DNA of 64,000 bases. Origin: Erythrophleum ivorense (Eukaryota > Streptophyta > Magnoliopsida > Fabales > Fabaceae). Within the stretch, counting starts at the first letter, position 1, and every line of letters begins with the position of its first letter. A program made the position numbers and the translations under genes. Below are positions 48,761 through 58,377 of the stretch, piece by piece. The DNA is taken from NCBI GenBank assembly GCA_026724425.1, contig JAIUCV010000652.1, positions 62,001 to 126,000 on the forward strand, given 5' to 3'. The notes below the pieces were generated by a model, which did no database searches, was not told where the DNA came from, and was given only the letters and a program-made list of their open reading frames with translations.

Positions 48761-48769
48761 TATATATAT
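48761..48769 (+). promoter_or_regulatory. TATA box of E1 5' LTR
   Basis: TATATATAT sits between CTCCACC and GAGGGGCCCCACTCTCC, matching the other A LTRs. Confidence 0.6.
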
Positions 48770-49764
48770 GAGGGGCCCCACTCTCCCATTCATTTAGTCT
48801 CATATTTTTCTACCCCAAACCAGAGAAGCAACCCTAGGAGAGTGGCGCACCAAGAGAAGAAGAAGGAGAAGAGAAATCAAGGCTTGAAGGTAAGGAATTT
48901 TGCTAGTTTTTTATGCTTTCTTCCTTCCAAACCTCTTCTCCTCTATTCTCTGTTGTTTCCTTTGATAATAATGAAGTTTATAAATCTATTTTAAGGGAGA
49001 AATTAAGGGAAAAATTCGGATTTGAAGAGAGGAGCCCAAGGAAGACAAGATTAAAGTGAGAAACAAGAAAAAATAAGGTAATTTCTTCTTCCATAGTTGC
49101 TACCCCTTGCTCCTCTTCTCCACCCATTTCACCACACTCAAGAAGTCCTAGGAGGGCTTGGTTTTTAGGTAGAACTAGGGTGATTCTTAGAAAAAAGAGT
49201 GTGGAGATTAAGAATATGCAAAGAGAATTAACAAATAACCATGGAAATTCAAGATGTAAATTCTAGGGTTTCAAGTGTTCTTTACAAAATCTAATTTTAT
49301 ACAATGATTCCTAGACTTAAATAAGTGTTTGAATGAACTCCTACAATCCCTAGAAGTCCCTCCATCTACATCTTCCCTTGAGAAAACAAAGCAAGCTTCT
49401 TGAAAGCCAAAATCCTCCATAAGTTTGGGCAAGAGGGGTTAGCATAGCCAGGGATAGTTTTAAATTTTTTTAAACCCATTTTTGAGTCATATATGATGAA
49501 TGAATATGATAGGAAGCCTTGGGAAAAATTTAGAAACCATAAAAAGTGAGATAGTGCTTTATGTTCCATAATATGACCTAAAGAAGTAACATATAGTTAG
49601 GCTCTTTATTTTAATTGTGTGATGACTCCAAGAGGCTTAAAAGGAGTAAAAATCATATTTAAAAGGAAAGAATGGAGCCTAGAATTTATTTGATGGATGT
49701 TGTTTCATTAGGTGCATTTTGGAACCATAAAGGGGTTTATAGGTTAAGCTAGAGTCTAAGCAAG

Positions 49765-50010
49765 TTGGGTGGCCTTGGAATTAATTTCATGAACCTAATT
49801 ATCTTCTATAAATTATGTTTAGGCCAAGAGAAATCATTTTCACACCTTTGTGTGTGTGAGACCAAAGAAGGGAGAGGAAATCCAAGAGAAAAAGTGTGTG
49901 GTTGCATCCAAGGTAGCTCACTCCACCTTCTCTCATGCATGATTGTTTGCTTTACTTGTCTTTGTATATGTGTATGTGTATTTCAAGTTATGAAAAATGT
50001 TCTAGCATAA
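49765..50010 (+). other. Conserved LTR reading frame, copy 4, extended to 81 codons
   Basis: It is homologous to 5215-5415 but runs further because the stop is lost. The matching place in the E1 3' LTR (near 58266) has an approximately 80-bp deletion that destroys it. Confidence 0.33.
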
Positions 50011-51576
50011 GCTATTACTCCATGGTACCATGATGATGCATTATGTTTTTCAAATGATGTTTGTTTTGGTTTGCTTGAGTATAGTGAGGCCAAGAACCTT
50101 TAACCATTATGAGGATGAGCCAAGAACTTTTAAGATTGGTTGAAACAAAGTAAAGAGTCTCCCAAAAGTAAGGTTGACTCCAAGAACCTCTTAAAGAATG
50201 GGTAAGGTAAGTCTAAAATCCACAAGTAAATAGGTAAGGCCAATCCACTTGCTTGGCAAGCATTTGTATGTTATGTATGACTTGCACAAATGTTGAAAAT
50301 GCTTCTTGAATGTTTGCACATGTTCACATGCCCATGCATGCGTTGTAAGACTTGTTTTGTATTTTTTATGTATGATTGAATGGAAGATGAGCTACTGGTA
50401 TTCTTTGAATCTTATTCCCTCCTTTCCAATGATCTAACATGCTAGGTGGACCAAGAGATCAAGAAAATGGAAGCCAACCACATGAGAAATGAGACCTTAG
50501 CACTAAAGTGCATGGATTTGGCTACTTTAACGCTTTATGAATGATAATTAATGTATTTTATTATTGTATAAGACCCATGACCTCTTGAACATGTATAATT
50601 ATGTATATATGTGATGTAGAAATGAGAGATAATGTTATGTGACCTTTAGAATTCATATTAAGTAGGTTATGACAAACTAGCTTCTTGAATGGCTTGATGC
50701 ATTAGTGTATAAATGGAAGTGGAATCGCTAAATTGAGATGCATGAGGTTTAGGACCATTTGGGCAGTTTATACAAGTCCTAATTATACTTTTAGACTTGC
50801 CCAAAATGTTATGTTGAGAAACTAGACATTCTCAGTGACTTGTTCCAACTAGAAGCACCTCATTTGGAGGTCTGGAAAGGGAGATTTGAATTTTTAAATA
50901 TTTTGCCCAGTATCAGGCAACCCAAATGACCTCAGGTACTGTTTGCTTAGGTTTTGAGGTCTAGAAGTGTCTGAACTAGTCTGGAGTTATTTTTTTTCCT
51001 CTAGTTAACATCTGTAGCTTTCTAGATTAGTATCATTAGAATAAATTGGATTTTTGTGGAACTAATTAGATATTTTTGAAATTTGCTGTAGAAACCTATG
51101 ACAGTACCAGTGGACAGCCAGACCTTTGGACCTTTTCGAATGTCAAACATCTTTTGTGTTATGTTTTATGGCCTGGACATATTTTTACATAAAGTAGACA
51201 TGTGTAACTTTCCAAAATGGCTTAAGAATGCATGATTTTGATTTTTCTAGAATTAGTTATGATTTTCCAAAATTTGTGACAGAAATGGGAGAATTCTGGC
51301 CAAAAATACAACTATATATTTTATGCTTCCCTTTGCTTTCCACAAGTTGCAGGCCACTTTTAGTGATGAAAATAAGTTGTATCCATATAATTAAATATGA
51401 GAATGTGATGTATGAGCTCACATGGTCCATGAGACATCGAACAAAAATTTTATACGCAACGCAACGCTAAGAAATGCATTATTTTAATCCCCTTTTTCTT
51501 GCTCCTTCATGAAATATATGATGTAAAGTATGGGAATGTTATGAAATGAGCCAGAAATATATGGTGTTACATTTAT

Positions 51577-51588
51577 TAGTATCAGAGC
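51577..51588 (+). promoter_or_regulatory. E1 primer binding site, tRNA-Met
   Basis: TAGTATCAGAGC differs from the tRNA-Met complement at one base (TGG to TAG) and lies six bases from the LTR end. Confidence 0.83.
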
Positions 51589-51733
51589 AATGATTCAGGC
51601 TCTTAATGTAGGTTATGACTTGTGTTTGTGAGTTGCCTAGATGTATATAAGCTTGTTTATGGATGAATTGAGTGTGTTGATAGTGGAAGTGTTCCCTTTT
51701 TCATGTTAAAATTTGTTATGATGTTTTAGTAAG

Positions 51734-53200
51734 ATGGTGAACACTAGGAGAGGTCGACCCTCTAGAGAGGCACGTGCAGATGATAGAGCCGAACCCAGTG
51801 AGCCGGTTGCTGGAGTCCTACAGTCTATCATGGCTTGCTTGGATCAACAGCAAGCCATTATTATGCAATTACAAGAACAGCTTGCTGAGAGAGATAGCCA
51901 GGGCCCCACACCTCCTCCTCCACAACCACCTCACCACTCAAATCATCCCAGCATTCAAGGGTGACTCACCCAGATCCACAGCCACATATCCAGATGGTTT
52001 CCCCTATTCCACCAGCTCAGACGCCTTCAGCTCTAGAGCAGCCCTCGACTAGAAAGATCATTACTCAGTTTAGAAAGTTTGGGCCTCCCACCTTTGATGG
52101 TGAGATGAATTCAGAAAAAGCTAAGGCCTAGATTATGCAGTTAGAGAAGATCTTCGAGGTGATGGAGTGCACGTCTAAGAAAAAAGCCAAGATGGCTGTT
52201 TTTCAGTTACAAAAAGAAGCAAATTATTGGTGGAAGGGCACCGAGCCTATTTTAAGGGCAAGGAACCTTCCGATTACATGGGAGGCATTCCTCCAGGTAT
52301 TCCATAAAAAATATTTCCCTAGTTCAATCAAGGATGAGAAGGAGTCAGAATTCATTCTCCTGAAATAGATAGAGGAGATGTCCATAGACCAGTATGTGGC
52401 AAAATTTGTAAAGCTCTCTTGATATTCCTCTTATTTACAGAAGCATGATGATGAGGGGTGGAGAGCAGACAGATTAGAGAAAGGTTTGCTCCTTGAGATC
52501 AGAGATAGGGTAGTGCCACAAAGAATTAGGCACTTTAACACACTTATTAAGATATGCAGAGTAATGGAGGCAAACCTTAGGACGATGCAGCCTGCCTCCA
52601 ATGCCAGACCACCCCTCCTTGAGCCCAAGAGACCTAGAGAAGGATACAAGCTGTAGTTACTAGTAGGAGAGGTGGCAGAAGCCATTGGAGCCAAAAAGGC
52701 AAGAGATAGAGGACTCAGTCCAGCAGAGGTAGCTTCACACCGATCACATGTCCCCATTGTGGCAAGAATTATGGAACTAGACCATGCTATGTCAGGCAGA
52801 ATACATGTTTCCGATGTGGTAGGCTAGGACACATAGGCAGGGATTACACCCAGGCTCCTCCATAGATTACACAGCAAAAGGAGATAGCTCCTCCTCCCAG
52901 ACCTTAGACCTAGGATAGAGTTTTTTCCCTCTTACAAGAAGCCATTGGAGCCAAAAATGCAAGAGACGGAAGACTCAGTCCAGCAGAGGTAGCTTTACAC
53001 CAATCACATGTCCCTAGTGTGGCAAGAATCATGGAACTAGACCATGCTACGCGGGGCAGAATACATGTTTCCAGTGTGGTAGGCTAGGACACATGGCCAG
53101 GGATTGCACCCAAGCTCCTCCACAAATTACACAGTAGAGGGAGATGGCTCCTCCTCCCAGACCTCAGACTTTAGGCAGAGTTTTTACCCTATTACAGTAG
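51734..53200 (+). pseudogene. E1 gag, with duplicated zinc-knuckle region
   Basis: The start codon and MVNTRRGRPS match E2. Residues 30-50 are Gln-rich (DQQQAIIMQLQEQL), followed by PPPPQPPHH. A frameshift near 51960 ends the first frame. The capsid domain follows with GPPTFDGEM (about 52082), MQLEKIFEVMECTS, YWWKGTEP (about 52227), ITWEAFLQVFHKKYFPSS and EKGLLLEIRDRV (about 52480). Two zinc knuckles come next. The first (52806-52847) reads CFRCGRLGHIGRDY with the last Cys lost, and the second (53066-53107) reads CFQCGRLGHMARDC and is intact. The two lie 260 bp apart in a tandem duplication, and 260 is not a multiple of three. Confidence 0.85.
52681..53200 (+). repeat. 260-bp tandem duplication in E1 gag
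   Basis: Units 52681-52940 and 52941-53200 both open GCCATTGGAGCCAAAAA and both carry the knuckle and the CTCCTCCTCCCAGACC linker. E2 has a single copy (about 17423-17640), so it arose after E1 and E2 separated. Confidence 0.92.
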
Positions 53201-53690
53201 GAGGCTAGCCGATCCCCGAGTCTGATTCAAGGTACTATTAGCATAAATGATTTTTCTGTAACTGTATTATTTGATTCGAGTGCTAGTCATTCTTTTATAT
53301 CATATGACTATGCTAGGAGGTTGGGTTTGAGTATGCATACACTCCCATATGCATTGCATGTATCCACGTTCACAGGAAACTTAGCCATTACCTCCCATAC
53401 TTGTTTGACTTGTGTGATCTAGTTTAATCACTACCTTACGACCCTTGATTTGATCTGTATGCCCCTTATTGATATTGATGTGATCATTAGCATGAACTAG
53501 ATATCTACAAATAATGTCACACTAGATTGTAGTTATAGATGTATTATTTTACTTGAGTGTGGGACTGTGCCTAGTATGAGGACTCAGTCATCTGTTATAA
53601 CCACCTCCCAGGCTGAGAGATCTCTAGGGCATGGTTGTCAGGGGTATCTAGTTTTCTTTTTAATCTAGGCTAAGGTAGAATAGGGTATAG
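53201..53690 (+). pseudogene. E1 aspartic protease, catalytic Gly lost
   Basis: The motif reads FDSSASHSF (GATTCGAGT at 53273-53281) against FDSGASHSF in E2, a single G to A change. DVIISMN near 53490 has likewise lost its Gly. LGHGCQGYLVFF (about 53625) closes the domain as in H and E2. Stops occur near 53422 and 53509. Confidence 0.82.
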
Positions 53691-54640
53691 ATGAGACTCT
53701 TGTAGTAAGAGAGTTCCCAGAGGTATTTCCTATAGAGATTAACAGACTACCCTCAGAGAGAGAGGTAGAGTTTCCTATAGACATTGTACCTAGGGCAGGT
53801 CTAGTGTCTAAGGCCCTATATAAGATGGCTTCCATTGAGTTAGCTGAGCTTAAGAAGCATATAGAAAAGCTCTTAGAGAAGGGTTTTATTAGACCCAGTG
53901 TCTTACCATAGGGAGCTCCAGTTTTATTTATAAAGAAGAAAGATAAGAGTCTTAGGCTATGTATAGATTATCGAGAACTTAATAAAATAACCATTAAGAA
54001 TAAGTACCTCTCCCTCACATAGATGACCTCCTAGATCAGTTAGTAGGAGCATTAGTATTTTCTAAGATAGACCTCAGGTCGAGATACCATCAGCTTAGAG
54101 TAAAGGTTGAGGATATTCCCAAGATGACTTTTAGAACTAGATAGGGGCATTATAAGTTTTTAATTATGCCCTTCAGATTGATGAATTCACCCACAGCATT
54201 CATGGACAACATGAACAGAGTCTTCAGGCCTTAGATAGATTTGTAGTTGTCTTTATAGATGACATTCTCATCTACTCAAAAAGTAGAGAGGAACATGAGC
54301 AACATCTAAAATTAGCCTTAGAAACCCTGAGAGAAAGACAGTTGTATGCTAAACTTAGCAAATATGAGTTCTAGCTCACTAAAGTTTAATTTTTAAGTCA
54401 TGTAATCTCCCAGGCAGGGGTCACAGTAGACCCCCACAAGGTAGAGGCAATGTTGCAGTGGGAGAGACCTAGGATAGTGATTGAGATTAAGAGCTTCCTA
54501 GGTTTAGTAGGTTACTATAGGAGGTTCATTCAGAGCTTTTCTTAAATAACAATGCCACTAACCCGACTTACTAGAAAGAATGTACCGTTTGTATAGAATG
54601 AGAAATGTGAGAGTAGTTTTTAGGAATTGAAGCACAAATT
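53691..54640 (+). pseudogene. E1 reverse transcriptase, decayed
   Basis: VREFPEVFPIEI starts the domain. IELAELKKHIEKLLEKGFIRP and LRLCIDYRELNKITIKNK (about 53950) follow. A base loss near 54006 shifts the frame before FSKIDLRSRYHQ (about 54060). IMPFRLMNSPTAFM has lost the Gly of the PFGL motif. FIDDILIYS at 54252 keeps both active-site Asp. SQAGVTVDPHKVEA (about 54405) and FLGLVGYYRRF (about 54500) complete the thumb. Two bases seem missing in the RPxIDRF segment near 54230. Confidence 0.85.
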
Positions 54641-55246
54641 AACCACGACCCCAGTTTTAGTACTCCCTGACCCTAGAGAGACTTTTGTAGTTTACACTGA
54701 TGCCTCAAAGAAAGGGTTAAGATGTATGCTTATGTAGAAAGGCCGAGTGGTAGCTTATGCTTCTAGACAATTGAAATCCCATAAAACTATCCCACACAAG
54801 ACCTAAAGTTAGCTGCAATGATGTTTGCTTTGAAAATATGGAGACACTACTTATACAGAGCTGCTATATAAAATTTCAGTGACCACAAGAGCCTTAAATA
54901 TTTATTTGAACAAAAAGAAATAAATATGAGACAACAAAGATGGTTAGAATTTTTGAAAGACTATGATTTTACATTGAAATATCATCCCGGTAAGGCTAAT
55001 ATGGTAGCTGATGCCCTAAGTAGAAAATCCATGCACATGGCTTGTATGATGATCCGAGAGCAGGAACTAATTGAAAGATTTAGAGATATGAGTCTCTCCT
55101 GCAAGGTGTATTCAGGGAAACTATTAATGAGTGAAACTCGAATAGAAAATGACCTGAGGGATCAAATAAGAGAGGTCCAGCAGATAGATGACTATGTAAG
55201 TAAAATTAAAGCCCAGATAGTCCAAGGTAGCATGTAAGAATTCAAT
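54641..55246 (+). pseudogene. E1 RNase H and linker
   Basis: VYTDASKKGLRCMLM (about 54690) carries the first Asp and VVAYASRQLKS follows. The E-NYP segment is shortened near 54782 and shifts frame. KIWRHYLYRAAI and SDHKSLKYLFEQKEINMRQQRWLEFLKDYDF follow. The open stretch 54926-55237 includes YHPGKANMVADALSRKS, the standard end of RNase H, and a helical linker with EQELIERFRDMSL. Confidence 0.85.
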
Positions 55247-56581
55247 TTGTCTGAGGATGACATAGTAAGATACAGAGATAGATTGTATGTGCCTAGAAAT
55301 ATAGAAATCAGAGAGAAAATATTAGATGAGGCACATAAGAGTAAATATACCATTCATCCAGGCAGTAATAAAATGTATCATGACTTAAAGAAAATGTTTT
55401 GGTGGCCTAGAATGAAAACAGATATAGCAGAGTATGTCTCCTTATGTCTAGTATGCTAGAGAGTTAAAATAGAACACCAAAAGCCAGCTGGGTTACTTCA
55501 GCCCCTAGATATCCTGAAGTGGAAATGGGATAGCATAACTATGGATTTTTCCATGGGTTTACCTAGGACATTATTAGGGCATGATGCAATATGGGTAATA
55601 GTGGATAGGTTAACAAAGTCAGCACACTTTCTAGCCATGAAAGCCACTTATTCCCTAGATAAATTGGCTCAGCTGTACATCAAGGAGATAGTTAGATTGC
55701 ATGGTGTGCCTATAAGCATAGTTTTAGATAAAGATCCTAGATTCACATCGAATTTCTGGAGATTGTTATAGGATGCTCTAGGTACTAGACTTAGATTTAG
55801 TACAGCCTATCATCCTTAGACGGATGGACAGATAAAGAGAACCATCCAAACCCTAGAGGACATGTTGAGGGTGTATGTCTTAGGGATGAAAGGAAACTGG
55901 GATACATACTTGCCTCTAGTAGAGTTTGCCTATAATAATAGTTATCATGTAAGTATACAGATGGCACCGTATGAGGCATTGTATGGGAGGAAGTGTAGGT
56001 CTTCGATATGTTGGGTTGAGCTAGGAGAGTGGAGCCTTATAGGCTTAGAATTAGTGGACTAGACTTCCAGATAGATTGAGACCATTAGGAAGAAACTTCT
56101 GACAGCCCAGAGTAAATAGAAAAGTTATGCAAATAAACATAGATAGTCGTTAGAGTTTAAAATTAGAGACCATGTCTTCATTAGAGTATCTTCAGTCATA
56201 GGGATAGGTTAGTCCATTAAAAGCAAAAAGCTCAGTCTAAAATATGTAGGTCCTTTCTAGATTCTTAATAAAGTAAGACCTGTGGCCTACAGACTTGCCC
56301 TTCCCCCAAAACTGAGCCAAGTACATAATATATTCCATGTTTCACAACTCAAAAAGTACCAACCCTACCCCTCACATGTCATAGAATATGAGAATGTATA
56401 GTTACAAGATGATCTATCATACATAGTATCACCAGATCAAATCGTGGACGTTAGACTCAAGTAGTTACAAAATAAGACGATATTACTGGTGAAAGTGGTT
56501 TGGAAGGGGTTATCTCCCAAAGAGGCTACCTAGGAGCTAGAGGAAGAAATGAGAAAGAAGTATCCAGAACTCTTTCCATAA
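55247..56581 (+). pseudogene. E1 integrase with chromodomain-like end, catalytic Glu lost
   Basis: The zinc domain is well kept: AHKSKYTIHPGSNKMYHDLK, WWPRMKTDIA, then CLVC (about 55330-55460). The core begins ITMDFSMGLPRT with the first Asp (about 55535) and reads VLDKDPRFTSNFW (second Asp, about 55727). TAYHPxTDGQIKRT follows, where codon 55835-55837 is AAG (Lys) in place of the DDE Glu. A stop replaces Gln just before. AYNNSYHVSIQMAPYEALYGRK and, after further stops, VWKGLSPKEATxELEEEM, KYPELFP and a stop at 56579-56581 complete it. The chromodomain-like end would guide insertion toward particular chromatin. Confidence 0.88.
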
Positions 56582-56616
56582 GGTATGTTATCTAAATTTC
56601 GAGGATAAAATTTTTT

Positions 56617-56630
56617 AAAGGGGGGAGAAC
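56617..56630 (+). promoter_or_regulatory. E1 polypurine tract
   Basis: AAAGGGGGGAGAAC directly precedes the 3' LTR start TGTAATGTTT. Confidence 0.87.
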
Positions 56631-58377
56631 TGTAATGTTTAATTTTCATTAAATGACAAAAATAGACGCGTTTTCAAAGCAAGTCCCTCGAAATAAATTA
56701 GTTAAGGTCCTAAAAAATTTGAGCAATATTCTAGACTCCTAAAAATGAGAATCCTAGGCTCAAACGGAAAGAAAAATGGAGTTAGAATGAAGAAACAATT
56801 TTTTACGAAAAACTTACGAAACGTAATGGCATTTTTGTAATTTTAAACAATTTTTGGAATTCACACAGGAGGGCTTTTTAAATGAAAGTTTTGAGTTCTT
56901 CGAGGTTCTCAAAGGTCCTAAAAACCATGAGAAGCCCCGGGACAGTTAAAACCCCTCTGGTGGACATTTTCCAATGTCAGTGTACTCAAACTTTGATGGA
57001 TTCATTCAGGAAAGTTTTAGCTCAGATTTGAGTGATTCCAAAGGTATTTTACTAATTGGGAACCAAAATTTTATAATAAAAAAGATGGTTCTCAAAAAGG
57101 AGCTAAAACGAAATAGAAACAAAAATGCCAAAAATGAAGGGCAAAACAGGAATTTTTGAAAAAGCCATTCTCCTCCACCTATATATATGAGGCGCCCCAC
57201 TCTCCCATTCATTTAGTCTCATATTTTTCTGCCCCAAACTAGAGAAGAAACCCTAGGAGAGTGGCACACCAAGAGAAGAAGAAGGAGAAGAGAAATCAAG
57301 GCTTCAAGTTAAGGAATTTTGCTAGTTTTTTATACTTTCTTCCTTTCAAACCTCTTTTCCTCCATTCTCCTTTATTTCCTTTGATTATAATGAAGTTTAT
57401 AAATCTGTTTTAAGGGAGAAATTAAGGAAAAAATTCTGATTTGAAGAGAGAAGCCCAAGGAAGACAAGATTAAAGTGAGAAAACAAGGAAAAATAAGATA
57501 ATTTCTTCCTCCATGGTTGCTACCCCCTTGCTCCTCTTCTCCACCCATTTTGCCCCACTCAAGAAGTCCTAGGAGGGCTTTGTTTTTAGGTAGAACCAAG
57601 GGTGATTCTTAGAAAAAAGGGTGTGGAGATTAAGAATATTCCAAGAGAATTAATAATATAACCATGGAAATTCAAGATGCAAATTCTAGGGTTTCAAGTA
57701 TTCCTTGCAAAATCTGATTTTATACAATGATTCCTAGACTTAAATAAGTGTTTGAATGACATCTTAAGATCCCTAGAAGTCCCTCCATCTGCATCTTCCC
57801 TTGAGAAAACAAAGCAAGCTTCATAAAGGCTAAAATCCTCTATAAGTTTAGCCAAGAGGGGTTAGCATAGCTAGGGATAGTTTTAAATTTTTTAAAACTC
57901 ATTTTTGAGCCATATATGATGAATGAATATGAGAGGAAGCCTTGGGAAAAATTTAGAAACCATAGAAAGTGAAATGGTGCTTTATGTTCCATAATATGAC
58001 CTAAAGAAGCAACATGTAGTTAGGCTCTTTATTTTAATTGTGTGATGACTCCAAAAGGCTTAAAAGGAGTTAAGAATCATATTTGAAAGGAAAGAATGGA
58101 GCCTAAAATTTATTTGATGGCTGTTGTTTCATTAGGTGCATTTTGGAACCATAAAGGGATTTATAGGTTAAGTTAGAGTCTAAGCAAGTTGTGTGGCCTT
58201 GGAATTAATTTCATGAACCTAATTAGCTTCCATAAATTGTGTTTAGGCCAAGAGAAATCATTCTCACACCACCTTCTCTCATGCATGATTGTTTGCTTTA
58301 CTTATCTTTGAATGTGTGTATGTGTATTTCAACTTATGAAAAATGTTCTAGCATGAGCTATTACTCCATGATAACAT
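56631..58377 (+). mobile_element. E1 3' LTR, first part
   Basis: It aligns with 48258-50030. About 80 bp matching 49847-49927 are missing near 58266, with ACC at both edges. It ends with AACAT, the target duplication of the inserted B LTR. Confidence 0.92.
57180..57188 (+). promoter_or_regulatory. TATA box of E1 3' LTR
   Basis: TATATATAT follows CTCCACC, as in the 5' LTR at 48761. Confidence 0.55.

Larger units (their letters stand above)
48258..51571 (+). mobile_element. E1 5' LTR, internally deleted
   Basis: It starts TTTAATGTTTGATTTTC (TGTAATG with one transversion) and ends ATGGTGTTACA. It is 3,314 bp. About 309 bp matching 62041-62349 of the 3' LTR are absent at about 50815, with CAAAA at both deletion edges. 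Confidence 0.92.
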
